A stretch of 64,000 bases of DNA from Sphingorhabdus lacus. GTDB taxonomy: Bacteria > Pseudomonadota > Alphaproteobacteria > Sphingomonadales > Sphingomonadaceae. Every line of letters begins with the position of its first letter. Position 1 is the first letter of the stretch. Below, one piece after another: positions 27,234 through 37,041 of the stretch. Position numbers and translations under genes: made by a program. The stretch covers positions 992,001 through 1,056,000 of the forward strand of contig NZ_CP035733.1 of assembly GCF_009768975.1 (NCBI RefSeq), read 5' to 3'. Below the pieces are notes generated by a model. It ran no database searches. It saw only the letters and a list, made by a program, of their open reading frames with translations, and had not been told where the DNA came from.

Positions 27234-28623
27234 GCGCCTCTTCTTTCGTTTCTCGCCGGGCTCCCCAGTCGATGGCGCGTGTGGCCCACATGACAACCGC
27301 AAGGGCGACGAAGAGCAGCAGCGACCCGATGATCAGCGAATAGGCTTCAAGGTTCAGCAGCACATAAAGCGTCGCATACAGCCCCACCAGTAATGCGCCA
27401 ATAAACCGCGCCCGCAGCCAGCTTTTCAGGACCGCAGCAGAATAGGCCGTCAACAACCCCGTTATCGCACCCGCGGCGATGAGATAGGCCCACATGAAAC
27501 CCACTACCTCGGCAAAGGCCAGCAAAAGCACGAAGAACAGCACGAGCCCTGCCCCGGTCAGCAGATACTCCGCTGCCGCAACGCGGGCCCCTGCGATCAC
27601 GTCGAACATCAGATAGGCAAGGAACGTGAAGCCGATGAACAAGAAGCCATATTTAACCGACCGGTCTACCTGGCTGTACAGATCAACAGGCTCAATCAAG
27701 CCAACCGTCGCCGCCTGGCTCGGCCCGCCAACCGCCGGGACATCACGCGCTGAGGATAGAGTGACGGCGCCATATTGTTCGGTCGTCAACGGCGGCGCAT
27801 TGTCGTCGGTTGCAACAATCGCCTGCCCCAAAGCCAGATTGGTCACCGCATGGGTCGACGTGAACCCGCTCGTTTTCACGTCCCTTTTGACGGGCAGAAA
27901 ATCACCCGTAAAGCTTGGACTGGGCCAAGTGGACTTTACATCCCACGTCGTTTCGCCACCGCGCGGCACCATTGTCAGCGACTTATTGCCGCGTATTGCA
28001 TAGCTATATTCTACATCCAGCGGCGCCGCGCCTGTCCAGTCAACAAAGCTGAAGAAGCCCGAATTGTTGGACGCCGCCAAGCCCTTGCCCGGCTGCAAAC
28101 CCAGCGTGGTACCGTTCACCTGAACGTTGCTGTCCTTCTGAAGCCCGCGCGCATCGGACACGCCGAAGCGCAGTTCGGCCCCAGCAAAGTCGATATTTTC
28201 AAGTGGAATACCGTAACGCGCGAAATCATCCGGTAAGGCAAAGCGCGCCTTCCCGCTATTTGCTGCAACGAACAGCACGCTTTCATAAATGGACTTCTTC
28301 TTCCGGTCGGGTTTCAGCTCGGTTCTGATCGCATTTGTTTCCGGCGACAGGAAAAGTTCCTTTTTCACCTGAATCGTGCGCGTGGTTTGCCGACCTTTCT
28401 CGTCGACCGTTTCCACGCTGCTCGCGGTGTAGGGCAAAACAAGAACGGGCCCGACAACCACCTGAGGCCCGCCCCACCCCGCCGCAATCGCATTCTGGGC
28501 AATATTGGATTGCTCCTGACGGTCGCCCAGCAACAGGTAGACCATCATCAAGGGAATGATGAGGACAAGGCCAATGATACCGGCAAAGAAGAGTTTCCAG
28601 CCGGGACTTCGTTCAGATGTCAT
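27214..28623 (-). CDS. creD: Inner membrane protein CreD
   Basis: A 469-residue membrane protein of the CreD family. An N-terminal helix (LFFAGIIGLVLIIPLMMVYLL) is followed by a large periplasmic beta domain (GPVLVLPY; MVPRGGETTWDVKSTWPSPSF) and five C-terminal helices (KYGFLFIGFTFLAYLMFDV onward). CreD is the effector of CreBC/BlrAB envelope-stress systems and gives colicin E2 tolerance in E. coli. No kinase/regulator pair is adjacent. A frame from 28647 is open, but the ATG at 28623 has AAAGGAAA upstream. The promoter region holds a 12-bp direct repeat (28652-28684). Confidence 0.93.
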   Translation of the reverse strand: MTSERSPGWKLFFAGIIGLVLIIPLMMVYLLLGDRQEQSNIAQNAIAAGWGGPQVVVGPVLVLPYTASSVETVDEKGRQTTRTIQVKKELFLSPETNAIRTELKPDRKKKSIYESVLFVAANSGKARFALPDDFARYGIPLENIDFAGAELRFGVSDARGLQKDSNVQVNGTTLGLQPGKGLAASNNSGFFSFVDWTGAAPLDVEYSYAIRGNKSLTMVPRGGETTWDVKSTWPSPSFTGDFLPVKRDVKTSGFTSTHAVTNLALGQAIVATDDNAPPLTTEQYGAVTLSSARDVPAVGGPSQAATVGLIEPVDLYSQVDRSVKYGFLFIGFTFLAYLMFDVIAGARVAAAEYLLTGAGLVLFFVLLLAFAEVVGFMWAYLIAAGAITGLLTAYSAAVLKSWLRARFIGALLVGLYATLYVLLNLEAYSLIIGSLLLFVALAVVMWATRAIDWGARRETKEEAPTASAV

Positions 28624-28651
28624 GATATGCTTTCCTTTCACCGCCAAACGG

Positions 28652-28684
28652 TTCGTCTATGAAATAGCACGTTTCGTCTATAAA
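28652..28684. promoter_or_regulatory. 12-bp direct repeat upstream of creD
   Basis: TTCGTCTATGAA (28652-28663) and TTCGTCTATAAA (28673-28684) are 21 bases apart start to start, two helical turns, and begin 29 bases before the creD start codon. On the creD strand the unit reads TTYATAGACGAA. The spacing suits a dimeric response regulator of the OmpR type. It does not match the cre-tag TTCAC-N6-TTCAC that I know for CreB. Confidence 0.5.
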
Positions 28685-28738
28685 CCGCGCGATGAACGCC
28701 AGATTAACAAGCTGCCAGCAGCGTTGGCACAACTTCAC

Positions 28739-29353
28739 TCAGGCTGTGCTGCGTAAAAACCAGATTGCGACGAGCGCTATCATCACCGCAAATATCCGCC
28801 GGATCAAGAGTTGGCGGCCGCCTTGCGCAAGCCATGCATGCACCGATCCTGCCAAAACAACGATGACAAGATGGATGGCGGTCGCGATGCCTACATAGCT
28901 AAACGAGAGCAGAAGAGTCTGGGAAGCAACGGGAACGCCAGCGCTGATATAGGCCGGAAGCACGGTGATGAAAAAAACTGCCGCCTTGGGATTCAGTAAA
29001 TTGAGAAGCAAACCGTGCCGAAACCAGTCCATCAACCCGCTATGATCCAAGGCCGTTTCGGTAGTCTCGTTCCCACTGGACCACGTTTCCCAGGCCAGCC
29101 ACAAAAGGTAGGCGACACCGGCATAGCGCAACAAATTGAACACAACGGGCGAACCAGTTGCCAGTTCGGACAAGCCGAATGCAGAAGCTCCCCCCAAAAG
29201 CGCGAGCCCCAAGGCTATACCCGCGACCGCTGCAAACCCAGATTTCCGACCTTTACTCGCACTGGTCAACGCCAGCCATGCCATATTGGGTCCGGGGGTT
29301 AGCTCAATGAGCAATGCCGTGATCAGAAACGGTACGTACAAAGCGGTTACCAT
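28739..29353 (-). CDS. LysE family exporter
   Basis: A 204-residue membrane protein of the LysE/RhtB superfamily, exporters of amino acids and related metabolites. Six hydrophobic helices are seen. The N-terminal signature LIELTPGPNMAWLAL and the central LLNLLNPKAAVFFITVLP are diagnostic. The open frame extends to 29500, but MVTALYVPFLI at 29353 is the family N-terminus. It is divergent from the luciferase-like oxidoreductase. The substrate is unknown. Confidence 0.93.
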   Translation of the reverse strand: MVTALYVPFLITALLIELTPGPNMAWLALTSASKGRKSGFAAVAGIALGLALLGGASAFGLSELATGSPVVFNLLRYAGVAYLLWLAWETWSSGNETTETALDHSGLMDWFRHGLLLNLLNPKAAVFFITVLPAYISAGVPVASQTLLLSFSYVGIATAIHLVIVVLAGSVHAWLAQGGRQLLIRRIFAVMIALVAIWFLRSTA

Positions 29354-29429
29354 CGAAAGCCTATGGCACGGCTGGATAAGATAGTCGATTGCGCTTGGCT
29401 TTAGCGGTCCTGATGACCATGTAGACATC

Positions 29430-30416
29430 ATGACCAAATTTTCCCTGCTGGATCTTGTACCCGTTGTCGAAGGGGGAACCGTTGCGACTGCCCTCGCCAA
29501 TGCTGCTGACCTCGCCCAACACTGCGAGAAGCTTGGATTTACTCGTTATTGGGTGGCCGAGCATCACGGCATGCGTGGCATCGCTAGCGCAGCAACCAGT
29601 GTGGTAATCGCCCATATCGCTGCAGCAACGCAGTCGATCCGCGTGGGATCAGGTGGCATCATGTTGCCTAATCATGCGCCGTTGGTAATTGCTGAGCAAT
29701 TTGGAACGCTTGATGCGTTATATCCCGGACGCATTGATCTCGGCCTTGGCCGTGCGCCGGGCAGCGACCAGCGGGTAGCGACAGCAATCCGTCGTACACT
29801 CGATAGCGATCCAAACGCCTTCCCTCGCGACGTAATGGAGTTACAAAGCTACTTCGCGGATGACGGCCAAACAGGAATTGTTGCAACACCCGGTGCTGGG
29901 GCGGATGTCCGGCTCTACATCCTTGGAAGCAGCCTTTATGGCGCGCAAGTGGCAGCAGCGCTAGGTTTGCCTTTCGCCTTCGCAAGCCATTTTGCGCCGG
30001 ATATGCTGGATGAGGCACTTCACATCTACCGCAGTCATTTTAAACCGAGTGCTGTGCTAGAAGCACCATATGCGATGGCCGCTTTCAACATCATCGCTGC
30101 TCCGACAGATTCAGAAGCTGCGTATCTCGCCACTTCGATGCAACAGAGTTTTGTATCGCTGCGTTCCGGCAATCCGCGTCAAATGCCACCACCTGCTGAA
30201 GGCTATTACGAATCTCTGCCTCTACAGTTTCAGGGCATGCTCGATCATGTGCTGTCTTGTAGCGCAATCGGCGAACCCGAGAGCGTTAAAACTGCAGTAA
30301 CTGCTTTTGTTGATCGCACCAAGGCCGACGAGATCATCGTTGCCTGTTCCATATTTGATCATGAGATGCGCAAGCGCAGTTTGGAATTTGCAGCGGAGAT
30401 TCTAACATCACATTGA
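29430..30416 (+). CDS. Luciferase-like (LLM) flavin-dependent oxidoreductase, MsnO8 type
   Basis: A 328-residue member of the bacterial luciferase-like monooxygenase family. It starts [14 protein letters not shown] and contains [34 protein letters not shown] and the C-terminal [15 protein letters not shown], which together match the single-component-reductase-dependent MsnO8/YhbW-like class. These enzymes use reduced FMN or F420; here FMN is expected. The physiological substrate is unknown. It converges on the orphan membrane protein behind sdhA. Confidence 0.9.
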   Translation: MTKFSLLDLVPVVEGGTVATALANAADLAQHCEKLGFTRYWVAEHHGMRGIASAATSVVIAHIAAATQSIRVGSGGIMLPNHAPLVIAEQFGTLDALYPGRIDLGLGRAPGSDQRVATAIRRTLDSDPNAFPRDVMELQSYFADDGQTGIVATPGAGADVRLYILGSSLYGAQVAAALGLPFAFASHFAPDMLDEALHIYRSHFKPSAVLEAPYAMAAFNIIAAPTDSEAAYLATSMQQSFVSLRSGNPRQMPPPAEGYYESLPLQFQGMLDHVLSCSAIGEPESVKTAVTAFVDRTKADEIIVACSIFDHEMRKRSLEFAAEILTSH

Positions 30417-30422
30417 CCCGCC

Positions 30423-31202
30423 TTACGTATCTGGAGTCGGTTCGACGGAATAATCTGACGATGCTAAAATCGCTGCACGGCAAGACAATGTGAGGTAAAT
30501 CGCGAATACTCCGGGTCCAACTATCAAAAGATCTTCCGTTGGAGCGGCGTCAACCAATATCCAAAGCCAAAAAAATGCAAGCGAACCAAAAATAGCAGTT
30601 GCGACCCATGATCTAATTGGCTCGTCTCTATTCCATTGCCAAAGCGAGGTTGGTAGGCCGCGAAAAAATTGGGCTAAAGTCCAGCCAACAAACAGCAAAA
30701 TAGGCGATAGAATCAGGGTAGCGAAGCCTAAGCTGAAAATAGGTATCCCTATGCTATCGGCGCACCAAGGGAGCATTCCTCGCTCTAGATTGAGGATCAA
30801 CCCGCAAACGAGGCCGAGGTAGGTTCCTACTAATATGCCCAAACCAATCGCAAAAAAATGCCATATTCGCGCAGGCGTCTGCCACAAAATACCGTCATCA
30901 ACTGTTATTTTGCGCCGCCAAAATGACAACACTGCAAAAGCCATAGTGGCTACAATAATCGCGCACCCACTATTAATGATCGGATAGCGCAGCGTGAGCA
31001 GGGTATCCCTCTCACGAAACCAGTTTGCGGATTGGGCGGCTTTTTCTGCAGTACCGCCATATAGACAATAGTCTGCATTCATCAGATCAACAGCACGCGC
31101 CGCATCTCTGTACGGCTCTATCGTCCGACCATATTGGATCAGAACCGCACCAACGATAATCGTTAAGATAATTATTGCCCAAAAAAATACCGGCCGCTTC
31201 AT
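30423..31202 (-). CDS. Hypothetical multi-pass membrane protein behind sdhA
   Basis: A 259-residue protein with about six hydrophobic segments (FFWAIIILTIIVGAVLIQY; AIIVATMAFAVLSFW; FFAIGLGILVGTYLGLVCGLI; IPIFSLGFATLILSPILLFVGW; FGSLAFFWLWILVDA; GPGVFAIYLTLSC). I do not recognise the family. It directly follows sdhA: a TTG at 31223 overlaps the sdhA stop, while the ATG at 31202 begins MKRPVFF; neither has a strong ribosome binding site. It occupies the place where sdhB is normally found, and its DNA is more A+T-rich than sdhA, so it may be an insertion. Confidence 0.65.
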   Translation of the reverse strand: MKRPVFFWAIIILTIIVGAVLIQYGRTIEPYRDAARAVDLMNADYCLYGGTAEKAAQSANWFRERDTLLTLRYPIINSGCAIIVATMAFAVLSFWRRKITVDDGILWQTPARIWHFFAIGLGILVGTYLGLVCGLILNLERGMLPWCADSIGIPIFSLGFATLILSPILLFVGWTLAQFFRGLPTSLWQWNRDEPIRSWVATAIFGSLAFFWLWILVDAAPTEDLLIVGPGVFAIYLTLSCRAAILASSDYSVEPTPDT

Positions 31203-31219
31203 GAGACCGTCAACTTCGG

Positions 31220-33022
31220 TCAATAAACCCGCGCCTTCGGCTTGATATACTCGGCTTCGTCGGTCAGCGTGTAGTCGTGGACTGCGCGGTAATCCAAGGT
31301 TACCTTGCCGCCGGAGCCGCCCCAGCCTTCAAACCATGACGCGGTATGCTTCATCCAGTTCGCATCATCGCGGTCAGGGAAATCTTCATGTGCATGGGCG
31401 CCGCGGCTTTCCTTGCGGTTGTTTGCGCTCTCCATCGTGCAGACGGCCTGCGCCATCAGATTGTCGAGCTCGAGCGTTTCAATGAGGTCAGTGTTCCAGA
31501 TCAGGCTGCGGTCGGTGACGGCGACGTCTTCCATTCGCTTGTTGACCTTTTGCATCAGCGTCACACCCTCGGCGAGCAATTCGGTATCGCGGAACACAGC
31601 GGCGTGCTTTTGCATCGTCTGCTGCATCTCCAACCGGATTTTGGCAGTCGGCGAACCGCCCTTGGCATTGCGGAATTTCTCCACGCGCGCCAGCGGCAGG
31701 TCGGTTGCACTTTTGGGAAGCGGGCGATGTGATGCACCAGGCTTCAAGCTTTCCTTCAGATGCAAACCGGTTGCACGGCCGAACACGACAAGGTCGATCA
31801 GGGAGTTGGAACCCAAGCGGTTCGCGCCATGAACCGAAACGCAAGCAGCCTCACCCACGGCATAAAGTCCGGGGACAACTGCATCATCATTGCCATCTTT
31901 TTTGGTCACAACCTGACCATGATAATTGCACGGAATTCCGCCCATATTATAATGCACCGTCGGGCAAACTGGCAGCGGTTGCCGCGTCAAATCAACGCCA
32001 GCAAAAATCTTTCCGCTTTCGGTAATACCCGGCAAACGTTCACCCAGCACTTTGGGATCGATATGGTCGAGGTGCAGGTAAATATGGTCCTTGCCCGGTC
32101 CGACACCGCGTCCTTCGCGCATTTCAAGCGCCATGGAACGGCTCACCACGTCACGTGACGCCAGATCCTTGGCCGACGGTGCGTAACGCTCCATAAAGCG
32201 CTCGCCTTCGCTGTTGGTCAGATAACCGCCTTCGCCGCGCGCGCCTTCGGTAATCAGTACGCCCGCGCCATAGATGCCGGTCGGATGGAATTGCACGAAC
32301 TCCATATCCTGCAACGGCAATCCCGCGCGCAACACCATGCCGCCACCATCACCTGTGCACGTATGCGCCGATGTCGCGGAGAAATAGGCACGGCCATAAC
32401 CGCCGGTCGCGAGAACCACAGCATGGCTTTTAAACCGGTGGATACTACCGTCTTCCATGCACAGCGCGATCACACCCCGGCATTCGCCGTCTTCCATGAT
32501 CAAATCGAGCGCAAAATACTCAATAAAGAAGTCTGCGTCATATTTCAGGCTTTGCTGGTACAGGGCATGCAACATCGCATGGCCGGTGCGGTCAGCAGCA
32601 GCGCATGTCCGCTGGACAGGAGGTCCCTCGCCCATATTCTGCATATGGCCGCCGAAGGGACGCTGATAAATGGTTCCATCCGTGTTCCGCGAAAACGGCA
32701 CACCAGCATGCTCCAGTTCATAAACAGCAGCAGGTGCCTCACGCACCATATATTCAATCGCGTCCTGATCGCCCAGCCAGTCCGACCCCTTGACGGTGTC
32801 GTACATATGCCATGTCCAATGGTCGGGACTGTTGTTGCCGAGCGACGCAGCAATACCGCCTTGTGCCGCAACTGTGTGGCTACGTGTCGGAAAAACCTTT
32901 GTAATGCAGGCTGTTTTCAAACCCGCTTCCGCGCTTCCCATGGTCGCGCGCAGGCCAGAGCCGCCCGCGCCGACAACAACGGTGTCATAGGTGTGATCAA
33001 TAATCTTGTAAGCGTCTGACAT
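31220..33022 (-). CDS. sdhA: Succinate dehydrogenase flavoprotein subunit
   Basis: A 600-residue FAD subunit of complex II, which oxidises succinate to fumarate on the inner face of the membrane. The FAD motif GAGGSGLRA is at residues 18-26, the covalent FAD histidine is His49 in [12 protein letters not shown], and the active-site block [20 protein letters not shown] is complete. Length is normal for Alphaproteobacteria. Its ATG overlaps the sdhD stop by one base (TGATG). sdhB does not follow; an unrelated membrane protein gene does. Confidence 0.97.
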   Translation of the reverse strand: MSDAYKIIDHTYDTVVVGAGGSGLRATMGSAEAGLKTACITKVFPTRSHTVAAQGGIAASLGNNSPDHWTWHMYDTVKGSDWLGDQDAIEYMVREAPAAVYELEHAGVPFSRNTDGTIYQRPFGGHMQNMGEGPPVQRTCAAADRTGHAMLHALYQQSLKYDADFFIEYFALDLIMEDGECRGVIALCMEDGSIHRFKSHAVVLATGGYGRAYFSATSAHTCTGDGGGMVLRAGLPLQDMEFVQFHPTGIYGAGVLITEGARGEGGYLTNSEGERFMERYAPSAKDLASRDVVSRSMALEMREGRGVGPGKDHIYLHLDHIDPKVLGERLPGITESGKIFAGVDLTRQPLPVCPTVHYNMGGIPCNYHGQVVTKKDGNDDAVVPGLYAVGEAACVSVHGANRLGSNSLIDLVVFGRATGLHLKESLKPGASHRPLPKSATDLPLARVEKFRNAKGGSPTAKIRLEMQQTMQKHAAVFRDTELLAEGVTLMQKVNKRMEDVAVTDRSLIWNTDLIETLELDNLMAQAVCTMESANNRKESRGAHAHEDFPDRDDANWMKHTASWFEGWGGSGGKVTLDYRAVHDYTLTDEAEYIKPKARVY

Positions 33023-33411
33023 CAGGCGGGAGCTCCGGTGAATGCAAGTTTAGCGACGGTAAAAATGCCAAAAACGGCTCCGCCAACTACGTAGAAATTA
33101 AGCAGGGTCATGGCACCGAATTTCAGGGCGTCATCGTGGACATAATCCTCGATCAATACCTGCAGACCCAAGCGGGCGTGCCAGAAAACGCTGACCAGCA
33201 TCAGGATCATGGGCACAGCGACCGAGGGCTTTGCCAGCCACAGTGCAAGTGTCGCTTGATCAAAATTGGGCATCAGCAGCAATGACGCAACCAGCCATGT
33301 TGTCAGCAATAAGTTGCCAACCGCCGTCGTGCGCTGGCTGATCCAATGTGTGCCGCCATGTTTCGCGGAACCGAGGCCACGCACTTTACCAATATTTGTA
33401 CCGCTACCCAT
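33022..33411 (-). CDS. sdhD: Succinate dehydrogenase membrane anchor subunit
   Basis: A 129-residue membrane protein with three helices. The haem/quinone-site helix [16 protein letters not shown], with its histidine, is diagnostic of SdhD. It anchors the SdhA/SdhB dimer and helps bind haem b and ubiquinone. It begins 3 bases after the sdhC stop and overlaps the sdhA start. Confidence 0.93.
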   Translation of the reverse strand: MGSGTNIGKVRGLGSAKHGGTHWISQRTTAVGNLLLTTWLVASLLLMPNFDQATLALWLAKPSVAVPMILMLVSVFWHARLGLQVLIEDYVHDDALKFGAMTLLNFYVVGGAVFGIFTVAKLAFTGAPA

Positions 33412-33414
33412 GCT

Positions 33415-33855
33415 TCAAACTCCGATAACGCGTGATGCCACGACCAGCGCAACCAATGCAGTTGCAAAAATGGCCGCTACGAATGCAGCAAGCGCCCATG
33501 TCCGGTTCGTCTTGAGCTCATATCCAGCCCCCATATCGAGCACCAGGTGGCGCAAGCCCGAGAACAGATGCTGGAAAAAGCTGAAAATCACAGCCAGAGC
33601 GAGTAGCCGGAAGAACCAGTTGATCGCGAGTTCGACGCTTGTTGCGCTGTCGCCAGCGCCAACGACATATTTCTGGAAGACTGCATAGCTTTCCGCACCG
33701 CCGCCAATCGCCGACAGCCACCACAGCAGAGTCAGCATACCCGCCGTTGCAAGTACGAAACCGGTGGCACGGTGGAAAATGGAAATCGCCATCTGCGGCG
33801 ACCAGCGATAAACTTGCAGATGCGGCGACAATGGCCGGGTCGTTTTCTGCCCCAT
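33415..33855 (-). CDS. sdhC: Succinate dehydrogenase cytochrome b556 subunit
   Basis: A 146-residue three-helix membrane protein. The SdhC signature RPLSPHLQVYRW followed by SIFHRATG is at the N-terminus, and the haem ligand region HLFSGLRHLVLDMG is present. It is the first gene of sdhC-sdhD-sdhA. The 195-base gap upstream is shared with the divergent chemoreceptor gene and holds a TTGACT at 33937-33942 on the minus strand, though without a good -10. Confidence 0.95.
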   Translation of the reverse strand: MGQKTTRPLSPHLQVYRWSPQMAISIFHRATGFVLATAGMLTLLWWLSAIGGGAESYAVFQKYVVGAGDSATSVELAINWFFRLLALAVIFSFFQHLFSGLRHLVLDMGAGYELKTNRTWALAAFVAAIFATALVALVVASRVIGV

Positions 33856-34050
33856 GATTTGCAGTCCTTCAAAAACTAATTCGCGAATGCGTGTCGCTCT
33901 TTACCGCTTTAGCGCTGGTGCGCAAGGCCTCAGGCAAGTCAATTCTGCATAGAAATCGACAACTATCCATAACGCGGCGTTAACCATTTTACGGTTAGAC
34001 AGAATGCAACGCCAAGCAATGGTGGCGCGAAAAGCTTATGGAGCGATTGA

Positions 34051-35388
34051 ATGACCCCGCATAATCATGTTCAGGCATTGGATATTGAAGCGATTATCGC
34101 TCCCTATGATGTGGACAGGCAGCTTGCCGAGAACTGCAAAAGGGTCTCGGCTTTCTTCACGGATGCCTATGAGGACCTTAGTGAAGATTACTGGTCTTTC
34201 TGGAAAAACTCGCCTGTTTTCGGCCCGAGCCTTAACGGCGAAACCTACACGAAATCGCGCGATCTGCTCGCCGCATATATGGAAATGCGCTTCACCCGAT
34301 TTGAAGAACGCAAGTGGTTGAGTATCAGCCGGGCACTGATCGTCGACTCATTCGAACGGGGTATCCCCCTCGATGCGGTCCTTGCCGCCACAGGCACCGC
34401 AAACAGCCGGACGATAGCAAAGCTTCTGGCCCGCCCTGCCCTGACGATTGATGACATCCGCATTTTGGTCGACACGATGTTGAAACTGAACGCGATCGAA
34501 TTGACGACATTTTCCGTGATTTATCGTGAGCATGAACAGAAGCGCTTTCTGGAATCAAAAGCTGCAAGCTCCGCAAGTTTCGAAGCTGATATTGGCAATG
34601 CAACCTCGGCGATTTCGGAACAGACGAATATGTTAAAGCACCAGGCAGCGAGCAGCTCGCAAATGGCGCATGGCATGTTGGCCAAAACATCGGAAGTCGC
34701 CGCAGCATCGGAGCAATCTGCCGTTGCCATGCGTGAAGCAGCCCAGACGGCCGCAGGCCTCATCCGCGCCATTGAAGACGCACGTACCGAGGTGGAAACT
34801 GCTTCCGACGTAGCGACGCGGGCTGCCGCGCAGGCATCGCAAAGCGTTATTGCAACCGACACCTTGTCGGAACAATCGCAATCTATCGACTCGATTCTGG
34901 CATTGATCCGCGAAATTGCAGGTCAAACCAATTTGCTTGCCTTGAACGCTACCATCGAAGCGGCCCGCGCGGGCGATGCCGGTCGCGGCTTTGCTGTGGT
35001 TGCGCAGGAAGTCAAAAGCCTCGCCAACCAGACAGCGCAGGCCACCGACGAAATTGCCCAGAAAATCTCGGCGATCCAGAATGCGACCAAAGCTTCTGTC
35101 GAATCCAACGCAGCCATCCGTTCGATCGTGGGCGAAGTGCAGCATTCCGCCGAGCGTATCCGGCATGCGATGGAAGATCAGGCGCAGACCGTGACCATGA
35201 TTACGGCCTCTGTCGATGAAACCGCCCTCGCCGCCGATTTGATGTCGAACACCATATCCGCCATCCGTTCTGATACCGAAAATGTGGTGTCCGAAATCAC
35301 GGCGCTCGAGCAAGGCTTTAACGAAGTGAATTCCAAGCTGTCGTCGCTGCGCCACAATGCCAGCAAATTTGCCGGCAGCCTCGGATAA
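34051..35388 (+). CDS. Soluble methyl-accepting chemotaxis protein with globin-like N-terminal domain
   Basis: A 445-residue receptor with no transmembrane helix. Residues about 10-175 are helical and follow the layout of protoglobin sensor domains ([34 protein letters not shown], then a dimer helix before [11 protein letters not shown]). The position where protoglobins carry the proximal haem histidine reads [10 protein letters not shown], with no histidine. The C-terminal half is the signalling coiled coil with the hairpin [21 protein letters not shown] near residue 287. It should pass a cytoplasmic signal to CheA/CheW. Haem binding is doubtful, so the stimulus is unknown. No other chemotaxis genes are nearby. 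Confidence 0.85.
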   Translation: MTPHNHVQALDIEAIIAPYDVDRQLAENCKRVSAFFTDAYEDLSEDYWSFWKNSPVFGPSLNGETYTKSRDLLAAYMEMRFTRFEERKWLSISRALIVDSFERGIPLDAVLAATGTANSRTIAKLLARPALTIDDIRILVDTMLKLNAIELTTFSVIYREHEQKRFLESKAASSASFEADIGNATSAISEQTNMLKHQAASSSQMAHGMLAKTSEVAAASEQSAVAMREAAQTAAGLIRAIEDARTEVETASDVATRAAAQASQSVIATDTLSEQSQSIDSILALIREIAGQTNLLALNATIEAARAGDAGRGFAVVAQEVKSLANQTAQATDEIAQKISAIQNATKASVESNAAIRSIVGEVQHSAERIRHAMEDQAQTVTMITASVDETALAADLMSNTISAIRSDTENVVSEITALEQGFNEVNSKLSSLRHNASKFAGSLG

Positions 35389-35456
35389 TCCCAAAGTCGC
35401 GGCGATTTACAATAACGGACATTGAATTTTCTGACCCGTTGTGAAAAGCAGCGGGG

Positions 35457-36149
35457 ATGAAAACCAAAATATTAGTGACCGGTGCATCACGGGGAATCGG
35501 CGCGGCTATTGTCAGCGCCTTTGACCCGGATTTGTGTGACGTTATCGGCCTTTCCAGCCGGGATGGTGATCTGGCCAATCCTGACATGCCTTCCCGTCTG
35601 TGGGACGATGCGGTGCAGCGGCTTGATGGCCATATCGATGTACTTATCAACAATGCCGGCATCTTTGATGCAAATCCGCTCGATTCATCCGAGGCGGATT
35701 GGCTCGAAAGTTGGAACCGGACGATGCAGATCAACCTGACGGCGAGCGCAGCGCTCTGCCGTTCGGCGGTGTTGCACTGGAAAGAAAATCGGCGCCCCGG
35801 GCGGATTGTCAATGTGGCGAGCCGTGCGGCCTATCGGGGGGATAGCCCGGCGCATTGGCATTATGCGGCGTCCAAGGCGGGCATGGTGGCCATGACCAAG
35901 ACGATAGCGCGTGGCTATGCATCGGAAGGGATATTGGCTTTTGCGATATGCCCAGGCTTCACCATGACGGGTATGGCGGATGATTATCTGGCCATTCGTG
36001 GTGGTGACAAGTTGTTAGCGGACATACCTTTGGGCAAGGTTGCTGACCCCGAGGAAGTGGCGGCGATCGCCAAATTCTGCGCCACGGACGCCCCTGCGTC
36101 CATGACCGGGGCTGTTGTTGATGTGAATGGCGCTAGTTATGTTCGTTAA
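35457..36149 (+). CDS. Short-chain dehydrogenase/reductase
   Basis: A 230-residue SDR oxidoreductase. The cofactor motif TGASRGIGAA (residues 7-16), the NNAG at about 63-66 and the catalytic YAASK (in HWHYAASKAGM) are present, and the C-terminus ASMTGAVVDVNGASYV matches the family. It is somewhat short because the loop after the first strand is reduced. Its stop overlaps the beginning of the metallo-beta-lactamase, so the two are probably in one transcript. The substrate is unknown. Confidence 0.92.
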   Translation: MKTKILVTGASRGIGAAIVSAFDPDLCDVIGLSSRDGDLANPDMPSRLWDDAVQRLDGHIDVLINNAGIFDANPLDSSEADWLESWNRTMQINLTASAALCRSAVLHWKENRRPGRIVNVASRAAYRGDSPAHWHYAASKAGMVAMTKTIARGYASEGILAFAICPGFTMTGMADDYLAIRGGDKLLADIPLGKVADPEEVAAIAKFCATDAPASMTGAVVDVNGASYVR

Positions 36150-37041
36150 ACGAATCGCGTTTTGCGCACTAATCCTGGCGGGATGCACGCCGGCAACGGA
36201 ATCTTTACCAATGAAGGCTGCTGCCCAACATGATGGCGGCGTACTAGCACAAAAGTGCGAAGGCCGGGATGGCTGGAGCGATCCTGCTCCACCTGCACAT
36301 ATTTATGGCAATGTATTCATGGTGGGAACATGTGGAATCACTGTTCTTCTGATCACGTCAAAACAGGGCCACATCCTCATAGACGGCGCTACCCAAGATG
36401 CCGCAGCGTCCATTGCAGAAAATATCCGCAATCTTGGTTTCAAACTGTCAGACGTAAAGTATCTTCTAAGCAGCCATGAACATTTGGATCATGTCGGCGG
36501 GCTAGCTGAATTAAAGCGCTTAACGGGCGCGCAGATGATCGCACGCCCCCAAGCCGTCGCCAGCTTAGAAACTGGCCGGTCCGATCACACGGATCCACAG
36601 AAAGATGTCTTGCCGCCGTTTATAGGGATCAGAGTTGATCGAACTATAATGGACGGCGAATTGGTCAAACTTGGCCGCATCCATGTAAAAGCACTTGCAA
36701 CACCAGGCCACTCACCTGGAGGCACAAGCTGGACATGGAAATCTTGTGAAGAAGGTAAGTGTTTCCAATTTGTATATGCAGACAGTCTGAGTGCCGTCTC
36801 GGCGCAAATGTATAAGTTCACAAAAAATCCTGAATATGTAGCGACTTTGCGCAATACCATTCAAAAAATCGGATCGTTTACCCCTTGCGATATTCTTGTC
36901 ACTCCACACCCATCGCAAAGCCAGTTTTTTCAGCGCCTTTCCGGAAAGGAAACTCTAGTCAATCCAAACGGATGCAGAAATTATGCAATCGCTGCTGCCA
37001 ATAGGCTTAATACTCGCCTTACCGAAGAGGTGTCGCGATGA
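36139..37041 (+). CDS. Subclass B3 metallo-beta-lactamase, lipoprotein form
   Basis: A 300-residue exported hydrolase of the MBL fold, subclass B3. Zinc ligands are His113, His115, Asp117 and His118 (SSHEHLDHVGG), His191 (TPGHSPGGTSW) and His257 (VTPHPSQ), which is the complete B3 set; the YADSLSAVS segment is also typical. The N-terminus ends in lipobox LAGC (Cys16), so it should be anchored in a membrane. B3 enzymes open beta-lactam rings; chromosomal relatives are frequent in environmental sphingomonads and their activity varies. An ATG at 36127 is also possible. The stop overlaps the prmA start by 4 bases (ATGA). Activity is untested. Confidence 0.92.
   Translation: MFVKRIAFCALILAGCTPATESLPMKAAAQHDGGVLAQKCEGRDGWSDPAPPAHIYGNVFMVGTCGITVLLITSKQGHILIDGATQDAAASIAENIRNLGFKLSDVKYLLSSHEHLDHVGGLAELKRLTGAQMIARPQAVASLETGRSDHTDPQKDVLPPFIGIRVDRTIMDGELVKLGRIHVKALATPGHSPGGTSWTWKSCEEGKCFQFVYADSLSAVSAQMYKFTKNPEYVATLRNTIQKIGSFTPCDILVTPHPSQSQFFQRLSGKETLVNPNGCRNYAIAAANRLNTRLTEEVSR

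Noticed and set aside
36139..37041. Glyoxalase II or another MBL-fold hydrolase instead of beta-lactamase
   Set aside because: The DSLSAVS segment, the spacing of the six zinc ligands and the export signal fit subclass B3 better.
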